From assembly GCF_023284065.1 (NCBI RefSeq), contig NZ_JAKIKP010000004.1:248001-312000 (forward strand): DNA of 64,000 nt, in the 5' to 3' direction. Positions within the stretch are counted from its first letter, which is position 1, and every line of letters begins with the position of its first letter. Source of the stretch: Shewanella gaetbuli (GTDB lineage: Bacteria > Pseudomonadota > Gammaproteobacteria > Enterobacterales > Shewanellaceae). Position numbers and translations under genes: made by a program. The notes below the pieces were generated by a model. That model worked only from the letters and a program-made list of their open reading frames with translations, searched no databases and was not told the DNA's origin. Shown here in pieces: positions 18,242-29,333 of this stretch.

Positions 18242-19840
18242 ATGATTGCAATACTGCGGCAGTTAACTATTCTGAAACGACTTTTTATTATTCTCATTCT
18301 TGCTGCAATAGGAACGGTTACCTTTGGTAGCTTTTCGATTAAAGAGCAGTATGACAACCTAAAGACAGAGAAATTTCATCAGCTAGAATCAATACTCACT
18401 CAATTTAATGCCACCGTTAAGCATCTAAACAATCATCACTTTAGCTTATCAGACATCATAAACTTGGCTAATAGCCTGACTGAACAGAGCCAATATCCTA
18501 TTGTTATTGTAGACGCAAACAAACAGATATTAACCCTTAATGAACAAATCAACCTGCCGCAATCTACTATCAACACCATTAAAGACAATGACGGTAAATT
18601 AAGTATAGACAACCTGTTAGAACAGAGTAAATCGGCCAACATTGCTACTGCTGACATCACGTTTACCAATGGTTCACAGCAATTATTTGCCGCTTTATAT
18701 AACCCGACTCATCAATTTTATATTTTAGCTAGTGCTGATTCGGAAGACTTAAATAGCACCTTGAATCAGGTGATTTACAATTATCTGATCATCATGTTAC
18801 TCATTTCAGCCCCTATATTTCTTTTCTTTTTACTGCTGAATCATTCAATTACACAACCTATTAATACCGTCATCGCTACCATGAAAGATATTGCAGCAGG
18901 TGAAGGAGATTTACGCCATCGACTAGATGAAAATGGTAATGATGAAGTGTCAGAACTTGCAAAAGCTTTTAATATGTTTGTGATAAAAATTGCTAACGTT
19001 GTAGCCGAGCTAAATCCTATTGTGAATAAGCTTAATGATAATTCAGCTCAGTTACTAAAGGCCGTTTCTACTTCTCAAAACAGTAGCAATAATGTCAACC
19101 AAGAAACTCAAAGTGTTGCAGCAGCAATACATGAAATGTTGACGACAACTCAAGATATGGCGCGTAATACCCAACAAACGGCAGAAAGCGCGAATGACGT
19201 TACTGAACAAGCAAAACACGGCCAATTATTAATGGAGTCAACTGTTGTTCAAAGTGTTTCATTAGGTAAAGAGTTACAACATAACGTAGAGGTCAGTAAA
19301 ACCTTATATCAATCATCCAATGAAATAAGCTCGATTTTAGAAGTGATCAAAAGCATTGCCGAGCAGACCAATTTATTAGCATTAAACGCTGCTATCGAAG
19401 CCGCCAGAGCGGGCGCACATGGTCGCGGTTTTGCAGTGGTCGCTGATGAAGTAAGAGCCTTAGCCAATAGAACACAAGATTCGACCAACGAGATTAGCCA
19501 AATTGTTGCCAAAATACATAAAGGCATTGAATCTTTAAGCCAAAGTAACCATCAAACCTTGCAACAATCTGATGAATTACAAACTAAAGCGGTAGAAACA
19601 AGTGATGCAATGGAAGCGATTTTGACCTTGGTAGCGAACATTAATGACATGACAACTCAACTAGCCAGTGCCACAGAGCAACAAGCTATGGTGACCGAGG
19701 AGATCAACAAAAACATCACCTCTATAACCGAGTTAACTCAACAAGTTGTTTTAACAAACCAAACCAATGAAAATGAAGCGATACAACTCGAAAGTATTAG
19801 CCAAACAATGGATAACACTTTAAAACAATTCAAAATTTAA
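18242..19840 (+). CDS. Methyl-accepting chemotaxis protein
   Basis: I start the gene at the ATG at 18242, 6 nt after AAGGA. A TTG 87 nt upstream would place a TATAAT (18205-18210) inside the gene and lacks a Shine-Dalgarno. The 532-residue chemoreceptor has TM1 (about 12-30), a periplasmic sensor of about 150 residues, TM2 (about 181-199), a HAMP domain (about 203-252) and a coiled-coil signalling domain. The hairpin tip [32 protein letters not shown] lies at about 366-410 in two overlapping blocks. The ligand is unknown. It lacks a C-terminal CheR/CheB-tethering pentapeptide. Confidence 0.95.
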   Translation: MIAILRQLTILKRLFIILILAAIGTVTFGSFSIKEQYDNLKTEKFHQLESILTQFNATVKHLNNHHFSLSDIINLANSLTEQSQYPIVIVDANKQILTLNEQINLPQSTINTIKDNDGKLSIDNLLEQSKSANIATADITFTNGSQQLFAALYNPTHQFYILASADSEDLNSTLNQVIYNYLIIMLLISAPIFLFFLLLNHSITQPINTVIATMKDIAAGEGDLRHRLDENGNDEVSELAKAFNMFVIKIANVVAELNPIVNKLNDNSAQLLKAVSTSQNSSNNVNQETQSVAAAIHEMLTTTQDMARNTQQTAESANDVTEQAKHGQLLMESTVVQSVSLGKELQHNVEVSKTLYQSSNEISSILEVIKSIAEQTNLLALNAAIEAARAGAHGRGFAVVADEVRALANRTQDSTNEISQIVAKIHKGIESLSQSNHQTLQQSDELQTKAVETSDAMEAILTLVANINDMTTQLASATEQQAMVTEEINKNITSITELTQQVVLTNQTNENEAIQLESISQTMDNTLKQFKI

Positions 19841-19869
19841 CTAGGCAAATTGACAAGCCGCTATTTCAG

Positions 19870-19897
19870 TTGAATACCCTGTTTTCAGGGTATTCAA
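19870..19897. other. Perfect 12-bp hairpin without a T-tract
   Basis: TTGAATACCCTG (19870-19881) and CAGGGTATTCAA (19886-19897) form a perfect stem around a TTTT loop, 30 nt after the chemoreceptor stop. Neither strand has a uridine run after it, so it is not a standard intrinsic terminator. It could be an RNA 3' end protector or a protein site upstream of ptsH. Confidence 0.6.
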
Positions 19898-20055
19898 GAC
19901 ACACTTATCATCATTAGCTGTGAATATGCGGTAAAAATAAGCGCATAAAAGGCTTCCTGTCCCCCAATAGGAATACAAGCTTTGATGAGAATGTTCATTA
20001 ATGTATAGTTAGCCCTGCACCAAGCCCCCTTCAAATTTTATAGAGTTTAAGCAGT

Positions 20056-20313
20056 ATGTATAAAAAAACCGTAACCATTACGGCTCCACATGGGATTCAC
20101 ACCAGACCTGCAGCGTTATTAGTTAAAGAAGCGAAAAGCTTTGACTGCGATGTTATTGTTGAGTGTAATGGCAAACAAGCAAGCGCTAAAAGTTTGTTTA
20201 AATTACAAACATTAGGCTTATATCAAGGTGTTGAAGTCACGGTTATTTCTGAAGGAGAGCAAGCTCAACAGGCGGTTGAAAAAGTCGCTGAGCTGCTTAT
20301 CACGTTAAGTTAA
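20056..20313 (+). CDS. ptsH: Phosphocarrier protein HPr
   Basis: This 85-residue cytoplasmic phosphocarrier passes the phosphoryl group from enzyme I to EIIA domains. His15 lies in the phosphorylation site [12 protein letters not shown] and Ser46 lies in [13 protein letters not shown], both at the canonical positions. The ATG is followed 40 nt downstream by ptsI and then crr, the usual soluble-PTS operon order. No sugar-specific EIIBC is present in the window, so the sugar taken up by this PTS cannot be told from here. Confidence 0.97.
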   Translation: MYKKTVTITAPHGIHTRPAALLVKEAKSFDCDVIVECNGKQASAKSLFKLQTLGLYQGVEVTVISEGEQAQQAVEKVAELLITLS

Positions 20314-20353
20314 CTATTCTAAACTGAATTAACAGTTAATTGCTGGAGGTATT

Positions 20354-22060
20354 ATGCAGGTAAACGGCATTGTGGTATCAACAGGCATTGCCTTAGGCAA
20401 AGCGTTGAAATTGACCACTCAACCACAAAATCTAGACCTGCGTTTATTGCCCGTTTCAAGCATAGAAAGTGAAGCAAACCATCTCCATCAAGCCATTCAA
20501 AAACTCATCACCTATTTAACCAACTGTCAGAGTAAAGTCAGCCCAGACTGCGATAATTTTCAGTTAATTGATGCTGACATTTTGCTTTTACAAGATGATG
20601 AGCTGATAGATGAAATGTTATCTCACATCCGTCAATATCGCGTTACGGCAGGTGTCGCTATTGACCGAGTATTTACCGAGCAAGCACAAGCCTTAGAAAA
20701 TATTGACGACCCATACTTAGCTAATCGCGGTAAGGATATTCGTGTTTTAGGCAAACGTTTAATCACGACATTGCAAGGTAACAGTCAATTAGATTTAACC
20801 CAAATTACCCAAGACACTATTTTACTAGCAGATGAATTGACCCCTGCTGACTTTGCCATTTTACCGTTAAATTATATTAAAGGCATTGTATTAGAGTCTG
20901 GTGGGCTTACAAGTCATACTGCGATTTTAGCTCGTTCAGCAAGAATACCTGCCCTATTAAACTGCCAGTGGCGAGCGAAAAAAATTAAAATCAGCAATGG
21001 TCAAAATCTTGCACTCAATAGTATTGATGGCCAACTGATTACCGCTCCAACTGAGCAACAATTAACACAGTTAAAACAACAGCAATCAGAATATCTTGCT
21101 CATTTAGAGGCACTTCAAGCCTATAAAAACTTACCCAGTGAAACGCTAGACGGACACAAAATTACCCTAAGAGCTAATGTTGGTAATTTAAATGAAATAA
21201 GCAGCTTAATGGAAGTTGGTGCTGACGGGATTGGCTTATTTAGAACCGAGTTTTTATTAATCAATACCGACACTATTCCTAATGAAGAACAGCAATATCA
21301 AATATACTGTGATGCATTACATTCACTGAATGGCCAACAACTCACCATTAGAACTTTCGATATTGGTGCCGATAAAGACATTCCATTCTTAAACCAAGCC
21401 CTAGAAGAAAACCCTGCGTTAGGGGTACGTGGCATTCGCTATAGTTTGTTGCATCCAAAGATGTTCATTCAGCAAATAAAAGCGATATTACGTGCCGCTG
21501 CACATGGCAATATACGCTTAATGTTTCCGATGATTTGTCAGTTAGAAGAACTTAATCAAGTTTTTAAGTTAATTGATCAAGCTAAAACACAATTACAGCA
21601 AGGCAATATCGTGTTTGGTATTGTAGAGTACGGCATTGTTGTTGAAACACCTGCCGCGGTATTAAATTTATCAAGTATGTTGGCTCAGTTAGATTTTGTC
21701 AGTATTGGCAGTAATGACTTAACACAATATACCTTGGCAGCCGATAGAACCAACCCTCAGCTAGTCAGCGATTATCCTCCCTTGTCTCCTGCAGTCATTA
21801 AGTTGATTTCAATGACGATAGAACAATGTAAATTGCTCGATGTCAAAGTTTGTCTATGTGGCGAATTAGGCGGAAACAATAAAGTGCTGCCGTTATTAGT
21901 GGGCATGGGAATTGATGAACTCAGCTTAAACCCAAGTAACTTATTGGCGGTTAAAGCAAGGTTAGTAAAAGGAAATTACCGTGCGTTTTGCCAACATGCA
22001 GATCAGATTAAATCTTTGTCAACAATTGACTCGATAGACCAAGCAATCAATCAATTTTAG
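20354..22060 (+). CDS. ptsI: Phosphoenolpyruvate-protein phosphotransferase (PTS enzyme I)
   Basis: This 568-residue enzyme transfers phosphate from PEP to HPr. The N-terminal domain carries the phosphorylated His188 in GGLTSHTAILARSARIPA. The C-terminal PEP-binding barrel shows [23 protein letters not shown] and the conserved CGELGG with Cys502. The length is that of E. coli enzyme I within a few residues. A CTGGAGG Shine-Dalgarno precedes the ATG at 20354. It is the second gene of ptsH-ptsI-crr. A 151-nt gap before crr, including AT-rich sequence, leaves room for an internal promoter. Confidence 0.97.
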   Translation: MQVNGIVVSTGIALGKALKLTTQPQNLDLRLLPVSSIESEANHLHQAIQKLITYLTNCQSKVSPDCDNFQLIDADILLLQDDELIDEMLSHIRQYRVTAGVAIDRVFTEQAQALENIDDPYLANRGKDIRVLGKRLITTLQGNSQLDLTQITQDTILLADELTPADFAILPLNYIKGIVLESGGLTSHTAILARSARIPALLNCQWRAKKIKISNGQNLALNSIDGQLITAPTEQQLTQLKQQQSEYLAHLEALQAYKNLPSETLDGHKITLRANVGNLNEISSLMEVGADGIGLFRTEFLLINTDTIPNEEQQYQIYCDALHSLNGQQLTIRTFDIGADKDIPFLNQALEENPALGVRGIRYSLLHPKMFIQQIKAILRAAAHGNIRLMFPMICQLEELNQVFKLIDQAKTQLQQGNIVFGIVEYGIVVETPAAVLNLSSMLAQLDFVSIGSNDLTQYTLAADRTNPQLVSDYPPLSPAVIKLISMTIEQCKLLDVKVCLCGELGGNNKVLPLLVGMGIDELSLNPSNLLAVKARLVKGNYRAFCQHADQIKSLSTIDSIDQAINQF

Positions 22061-22211
22061 CCTTTATTCATGGCGGCTTAAAATTATTGATGAAAATTAA
22101 TAAGATTTGTCATATAAATAGACACAAAAATCACAGCGCAGTGGTATGATTTATCGTTAAATATAAATTTAGTTAAATGCCATTACACAATAAAATAAGA
22201 GGCTTGCTCAA

Positions 22212-22727
22212 ATGGGATTTTTAAGCCGTATTAGACGTCTTATGTCAGGACAACCTGAACTTTCAGGGGGAATTGCTATTTTAGCCCCAGTATCAGGCAC
22301 AATTGTACCTATTGAAAAAGTACCCGATGTCGTATTTGCTGAAAAAATTGTCGGTGACGGTATTGCCATTCAGCCTGAAGGAGAATTTATCCTCTCTCCT
22401 ATTGAAGGTACAATCGGTAAAATTTTTGAAACTAATCATGCTTTTAGTATTGAGTCTGCTCAAGGGCTCGAATTATTTGTGCATTTTGGTGTTGGCACCG
22501 TGGAGTTGCGTGGTAACGGTTTCAAGCGGTTAGTAGAAGAAGGGCAACAAGTCAAAGCGGGTGAGCGTATATTGGCATTTGATTTAGAATTTCTACAAGG
22601 CCAAGTTGATAGTTTATTAACCCCTGTGGTGCTTGCCAATATGGAAGACATTAAAGGCTTAGATAAATCTCCTGAGGGTTTTGTTGTCGCGGGTAAAGAC
22701 ACTATTTTTACCGTGCAATTATCATAA
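22212..22727 (+). CDS. crr: PTS glucose-specific EIIA component (EIIA-Glc)
   Basis: This 171-residue cytoplasmic protein accepts phosphate from HPr and, in enterobacteria, regulates adenylate cyclase and non-PTS permeases. His91 in LFVHFGVGTVEL is the phosphorylation site and His76 in ETNHAF is the supporting histidine. The fold phrases APVSGTIVPIEKVPDVVF and SPIEGTIGKIF are typical. In this genome it could mediate inducer exclusion on the maltodextrin permease, which is speculation. No EIIB or EIIC partner gene adjoins it. Confidence 0.96.
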   Translation: MGFLSRIRRLMSGQPELSGGIAILAPVSGTIVPIEKVPDVVFAEKIVGDGIAIQPEGEFILSPIEGTIGKIFETNHAFSIESAQGLELFVHFGVGTVELRGNGFKRLVEEGQQVKAGERILAFDLEFLQGQVDSLLTPVVLANMEDIKGLDKSPEGFVVAGKDTIFTVQLS

Positions 22728-22772
22728 ACAAATTCAGTACAACAAAGCTTTTATAATGTAATACTCTGAAAT

Positions 22773-22812
22773 AAAACCATAAATGCAGAAATGCTATCCT
22801 GCATTTGTGGTT
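22773..22812. terminator. Strong hairpin downstream of crr, possible terminator
   Basis: AAACCATAAATGCAG (22773-22787) pairs with CTGCATTTGTGGTTT (22798-22812) through 15 positions with one G-U pair and a 10-nt loop. No good T-run follows on the plus strand, so termination would be weak. It is the only candidate end for the pts operon. Confidence 0.45.
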
Positions 22813-22952
22813 TACATATTGTGGTTTAAAAATGTAATCCCCCAGAGTAAGCCGCTTGAAGATACTTCATTTACGGACCATTATATTGTCAACTTTGAAG
22901 CACAATTCCACCATTAAACAATGAATAATAATGAGATTTAGGGAGCCTTAGT

Positions 22953-25107
<2,155 letters not shown>

Positions 25108-25134
25108 TTTTAATTTACCGTTTTAGAGCCCAAT

Positions 25135-25953
25135 ATGTTAACCACTGACTTACAGTATTCCATCGATAATCACCCTTTACATTTTGCAGATATAGGTAAT
25201 GGTGAAGCGATAATTTTTTTACATGGACTATTTGCTAATAGTCAAATTTGGCAGGCACAATGTCAGGAATTATCAAAACATTACCGTTGTATCACCATTG
25301 ATCTCTGGGGACACGGTAATAGCACGACTTTCAATGAAAATTGTCAAAGTTTAGTTGATGTTGCCGACCATATTGATCAATTAGTCTCATCATTAAAAAT
25401 CGATCAATATCATCTAATAGGACATGGCTGTGGTGCGACCATCGCAGCAGAAATAGCGTTAAAGTACCCAGTTAAAACAAAATCGTTAACTCTGCTGAAT
25501 GGCTTTATTGGTTATGAACCACAAGTGAATTGTGCTAAATATCAATTATGGTTAGATGAAATCAATCAAACCCAAAAAATAAACCATCAGCTTGCTACTA
25601 CTATCAGCCAGTTAATGGTGGCTAAAGGCTCTAATCATCAGCATATTATTGAGGGCTTTGCTAAACAACTGAGTGGTTATTCAGATACACAAGCGGTTGC
25701 AATAAGCCAATTTGCCCATCAAGCTATTTATAAACGAGACACTTTTGAACTTGTAGAACAGCTCACTTTGCCAACCATGGTCATTGTAGGTGTAGAGAAT
25801 CAATTAAGAACGGTACTAGAAAGCTATTTAATGAGCGATGAAATTGATGGTGCTTGCCTACATCATATTTCTAATGCGGGCCATTTAACCATGATAGAAC
25901 AGCCTGAAGCATTAAATACTTTGCTTAGCCAGTTTTTAGGTTCGGTCAAGTAA
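25135..25953 (+). CDS. Alpha/beta-hydrolase fold protein lacking the nucleophile serine
   Basis: This 272-residue protein has the alpha/beta-hydrolase layout: oxyanion-hole HGLFANSQIW (about 30-39), DLWGHGNS (56-63), a nucleophile elbow and a C-terminal catalytic-type histidine in NAGHLTMIEQP. At the elbow the usual GHSxG reads GHGCG, with Gly98 in place of Ser. The acid position near VIVGVENQ also lacks a clear Asp. The frame is intact and the sequence otherwise conserved, so it may be a pseudoenzyme or use Cys99. It starts 27 nt after the M15 peptidase gene and probably belongs to the dapE unit. Confidence 0.8.
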   Translation: MLTTDLQYSIDNHPLHFADIGNGEAIIFLHGLFANSQIWQAQCQELSKHYRCITIDLWGHGNSTTFNENCQSLVDVADHIDQLVSSLKIDQYHLIGHGCGATIAAEIALKYPVKTKSLTLLNGFIGYEPQVNCAKYQLWLDEINQTQKINHQLATTISQLMVAKGSNHQHIIEGFAKQLSGYSDTQAVAISQFAHQAIYKRDTFELVEQLTLPTMVIVGVENQLRTVLESYLMSDEIDGACLHHISNAGHLTMIEQPEALNTLLSQFLGSVK

Positions 25954-25980
25954 ATAGCAATAACACAAGGTTATGGTTTT

Positions 25981-27207
25981 TTAACCATAAAACCAATAAC
26001 ACACCCCAATGGCGGCGATTATGCCGCCTATATCAGCCGCTAAACCACAACCTAAGGCATGACGTCCGTTTCTAATGCCGACAGAACCAAAATATACCGC
26101 TAATACATAAAACGTGGTTTCAGTGCTGCCTTGAAAAATGGCGGCCAATCTACCAGCAAACGAATCGACTCCATGATGATCCATGGTTTCCAACATCATA
26201 GCCCGAGCGCCAGACCCACTAAAGGGTTTCATAATTGCCGTAGACATGGCATCAATAAATCTAGTATCAAAGCCTAAGAATGCTACAAAACTCGCTAGCC
26301 CCTGTAACACATAGTCTAAAGCACCAGATGATCGTAACAAACCAATAGCTAATAACATGGCTAATAAGTATGGTATTAGCTTAATTGCCTGTTCAAACCC
26401 TCCTTTGGCCCCTTCAATAAACTCATCGTAAATCGCCACTTTTTTGAGCCCCGCCACAATCACAAAACTCATTACTAACAATAATAAAATTCCATTGCCT
26501 AAAACACTTGATACTTGGCCAATGGCCTCGGCACTTAATGTAATTAAGTAAAACATTGATGCGACAATGATAGACAATAATCCCGCCGCATAAGCCAATA
26601 CTACGCTATTCAATAATGAGATACGTTGTACAATCGCGACAACCGTTAACCCGACAAAAGTTGATGCACAAGTAGCTAATAAAATAGGTAAAAAGATTTC
26701 GGCAGGAGAAACTGCACCTTGTTGCGCACGGTACAAAAAAACGGTCACAGGTACTAAGGTAACAGAAGATGTATTTAACACTAAGAACAAGATTTGCGCA
26801 TTGGTAGCCGTCGTTTTATCAGGGTTTAAGCTTTGCAAGTCCTGCATCGCTTTTAAGCCTAATGGTGTTGCCGCATTATCCAGACCGAGCATATTCGCCG
26901 TAAGGTTCATAGTAATACTGCCATATGCTGGGTGGCCACGTGGCACTTCTGGCATCAATTTACATAATAGAGGCTCGAAAACTTTTGCAAACACTCCGAC
27001 AACACCTGCTTTCTCCCCCACTTGCATCAGCCCCATCCACAAGGCTAATACCCCAATTAAACCGATAGATATTTCAGCAGCTAATTTGGCACTTGAAAAT
27101 AATCCCGCTACAGAGTCGTTCAAAATGGCATAGTTGCCATGAAAAAGTTGTAATACTATGGCAATTGCAGAACATATAAAAAAAACAAACCACACCCTAT
27201 TCAGCAC
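25981..27207 (-). CDS. SpmA-SpmB fusion membrane protein (nucleoside-recognition Gate domains)
   Basis: This 408-residue inner-membrane protein joins two parts that are separate spore-maturation proteins in Bacillus. The SpmA-like half (about 1-190) includes MNLTANMLGLDNAATPLGLKAM. The SpmB-like half (about 240-408) includes MKPFSGSGARAMMLETM and FQGSTETTFYVLAVYFG. I place the start at GTG 27207, 5 nt after AAGGAG, because the upstream GTG overlaps that Shine-Dalgarno. Such fusions occur in many non-sporulating proteobacteria; the role is unknown, perhaps transport. It is convergent with the hydrolase gene 27 nt away. Confidence 0.85.
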   Translation of the reverse strand: MLNRVWFVFFICSAIAIVLQLFHGNYAILNDSVAGLFSSAKLAAEISIGLIGVLALWMGLMQVGEKAGVVGVFAKVFEPLLCKLMPEVPRGHPAYGSITMNLTANMLGLDNAATPLGLKAMQDLQSLNPDKTTATNAQILFLVLNTSSVTLVPVTVFLYRAQQGAVSPAEIFLPILLATCASTFVGLTVVAIVQRISLLNSVVLAYAAGLLSIIVASMFYLITLSAEAIGQVSSVLGNGILLLLVMSFVIVAGLKKVAIYDEFIEGAKGGFEQAIKLIPYLLAMLLAIGLLRSSGALDYVLQGLASFVAFLGFDTRFIDAMSTAIMKPFSGSGARAMMLETMDHHGVDSFAGRLAAIFQGSTETTFYVLAVYFGSVGIRNGRHALGCGLAADIGGIIAAIGVCYWFYG

Positions 27208-27213
27208 ATCCAC

Positions 27214-27720
27214 TCCTTTGTAATTGATTTAGCCATAATTGATGCAACAAGCATTAGCTCAAACTCTGCTTTTATGGTCAAGTAAAATTAATCAAAATTT
27301 TATAGAAATCAGAATATTGTTAGTGCATGGCATAAAAGTCCGAACACTCAAAGAAAATCAATATGAAATAAAAAATTTCGAAATTTAACTTTTGGACTTC
27401 AAGAAATATTTATTTTCAAATAACCATAAAATTAATAAACATTCGTTTTAAACACTTAATAGCTAACGTAATTTGTATTAAACATCGACTTTATCGATTG
27501 AAGTAGCACAATTAAAACCATCCCATTTTTTCGTATTTTATAATTCTTTACAACAACAAAATAGGTGTATAACTTTTAATCGAATATTGACTTAAACTTA
27601 ATGTTATAACTAAAAAAGTTGTTGCGATATTCAGGAAGACTTAATTGTTAACTATTCTAACTATTAGTAACAAACAGTCCCCATGGAAGATACTTAATAT
27701 AATATTCAGGAGTTATAAAT
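27214..27720. other. AT-rich intergenic region upstream of the aldose epimerase gene
   Basis: About 500 nt with no convincing gene. It must contain the promoters of the divergent SpmA-SpmB and epimerase genes. A loose promoter-like pair (TTGACT at 27587, TAAAAA at 27611, spacer 18) is the best plus-strand candidate. The Shine-Dalgarno AGGAG for the epimerase is at its right end. I see no repeat, tRNA or terminator. Confidence 0.5.
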
Positions 27721-28917
27721 ATGCATAAAAAGAAAAAGTTCAATGATTATATTTGTAAAGTTGGAGTAATATCATTATTTTTAACGTTAGCTGGTTGCTC
27801 TGACAATAAAGATGACAACACAAATAATAACGACAACAGTAACGACAACACTAGTTCATTAACGATTAAAGATGAAAGTTTTGGCACTACACCAAGTGGT
27901 GAAAAAATTACTAAATATACATTACGAAACTCTAAAGGAATAGAAGTAGAAATTATTAATTATGGTGGAATGATCACTTCATTGAAAGTACCTGATCGTG
28001 AAGGCGTATTTGAAGATGTGGTATTAGGATTTGACGATTTACAAGGCTATATTGATAATACCAGCTATATTGGCGCATTAATTGGTCGCTATGGTAACCG
28101 TATAGCTAAAGGACAGTTTTCATTAAATGATGTTGACTATCAATTAGAAATTAATAATGGTGTTAACCACCTTCATGGTGGGCTTAAAGGCTTCAATAAG
28201 CAAGTATGGAAATCTGAAAGTTTTACTGAAAATGATGAGGTCGGTGTGAAATTAACGCTGGTAAGTCCTGATGGTGCTGGAGGATACCCGGGTACATTAT
28301 CAACAACGGCTATATATACTTTAGATGATGATGATCAATTATCGTTAAAATTTGAAGCTGAAACGGATAAAGCTACACCCGTTAATTTAACTGGTCATAG
28401 TTATTTCAATTTGGCAGTAAATGGTACTATTACAAACCACAAATTAAAAATTAATGCACAAAACTATACACCAGTTGATGCAACACTAATACCAACAGGT
28501 GAGATTGCTGAAGTAAAAGGCACTCCTTTTGACTTTAGAGAAACAAAAGAAATTGGTTTAAATATTAATGACAAGAACCAACAACTTGTTTATGGATTAG
28601 GCTATGATCATAATTTTGTATTAGATGATTATAAAGCCGGCACAGTCAGAACTATTGCTACATTATCAGATCCTCATAGTGGAAGAATAATGGAAATACT
28701 TTCAGACCAACCTGGTTTACAATTCTATTCAGGTAATTTTTTAGATGGAACAACTATAGGTAAAGATAGTACTCAATATCAATATAGAGAAGGGTTATGT
28801 CTAGAGCCTCAGTTTTTCCCAGACTCTCCAAACAAAGCCAATTTTCCGTCAACCATTTTGGAGCCAGGAACCACCTACTCCAATCAAATTGTTTATCGAT
28901 TTAGTGTAATGGAGTAA
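27721..28917 (+). CDS. galM: Aldose 1-epimerase (galactose mutarotase), lipoprotein form
   Basis: This 398-residue protein has a lipoprotein signal with lipobox TLAGC (Cys at about 26), then an Asn/Asp-rich linker of about 20 residues, then a complete GalM-type domain. Motifs are IGRYGNRIAKGQF, NNGVNHLHGG, the catalytic His in GHSYFNL and the catalytic Glu in CLEPQFFPDSPN. It would interconvert alpha and beta anomers of glucose or galactose outside the cytoplasm. The gene is more AT-rich than its neighbours and stands alone between two long non-coding stretches, so recent acquisition is possible. The lipoprotein form recalls secreted mutarotases in polysaccharide loci. Confidence 0.9.
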   Translation: MHKKKKFNDYICKVGVISLFLTLAGCSDNKDDNTNNNDNSNDNTSSLTIKDESFGTTPSGEKITKYTLRNSKGIEVEIINYGGMITSLKVPDREGVFEDVVLGFDDLQGYIDNTSYIGALIGRYGNRIAKGQFSLNDVDYQLEINNGVNHLHGGLKGFNKQVWKSESFTENDEVGVKLTLVSPDGAGGYPGTLSTTAIYTLDDDDQLSLKFEAETDKATPVNLTGHSYFNLAVNGTITNHKLKINAQNYTPVDATLIPTGEIAEVKGTPFDFRETKEIGLNINDKNQQLVYGLGYDHNFVLDDYKAGTVRTIATLSDPHSGRIMEILSDQPGLQFYSGNFLDGTTIGKDSTQYQYREGLCLEPQFFPDSPNKANFPSTILEPGTTYSNQIVYRFSVME

Positions 28918-29333
28918 GTAACATTTAATTAATAAAATAACTCTATATCTTAGTTAATTATATTGCCTAAAACTCGATAGCATTTTAAAATATTTTTAGG
29001 CAATATTTCATAACAACGACTATGTTAAGTGGCATTGCTCAAGATAGATACTATATTCACTACACTTTTCTCGTTACTTATATCAGTTAAGATAAGCTAG
29101 CACTCATCCGAAGACTTAGCCGTTTTTTATCGCTTATTGCAAAAGACTATCCTCAAAAACTCATCGACATTTGGCTCGAAAAATTATAAATTATGCGGGT
29201 TTTTGCTTTTGGGTAGAGTTCAATATTTCTGCAAAAATTCAAATTTCGCAAGGACATTACTATATCGCTCTCATAGGCCTTTTATTTAGGTAATGAGGAT
29301 CATTCTGTCACATGAGTAAACAATGTCTGTATT
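28918..29333. other. Intergenic region between the epimerase gene and rsmF
   Basis: A 12-bp perfect hairpin (TATTGCCTAAAA 28961-28972 with TTTTAGGCAATA 28994-29005, loop 21 nt, then TTT) is a likely terminator for the epimerase gene. The remaining 330 nt up to rsmF contain no convincing gene or repeat that I can see. Confidence 0.5.
28961..29008 (+). terminator. Probable terminator of the epimerase gene
   Basis: A perfect 12-bp stem with a 21-nt loop is followed by only three T. The stem is AT-rich, so efficiency is uncertain. Confidence 0.5.

Noticed and set aside
27587..27610. TTGACT...TATAAC as a promoter for the epimerase gene
   Set aside because: The spacer is only 12 nt, too short for sigma-70; the weaker TAAAAA at 27611 is better placed.
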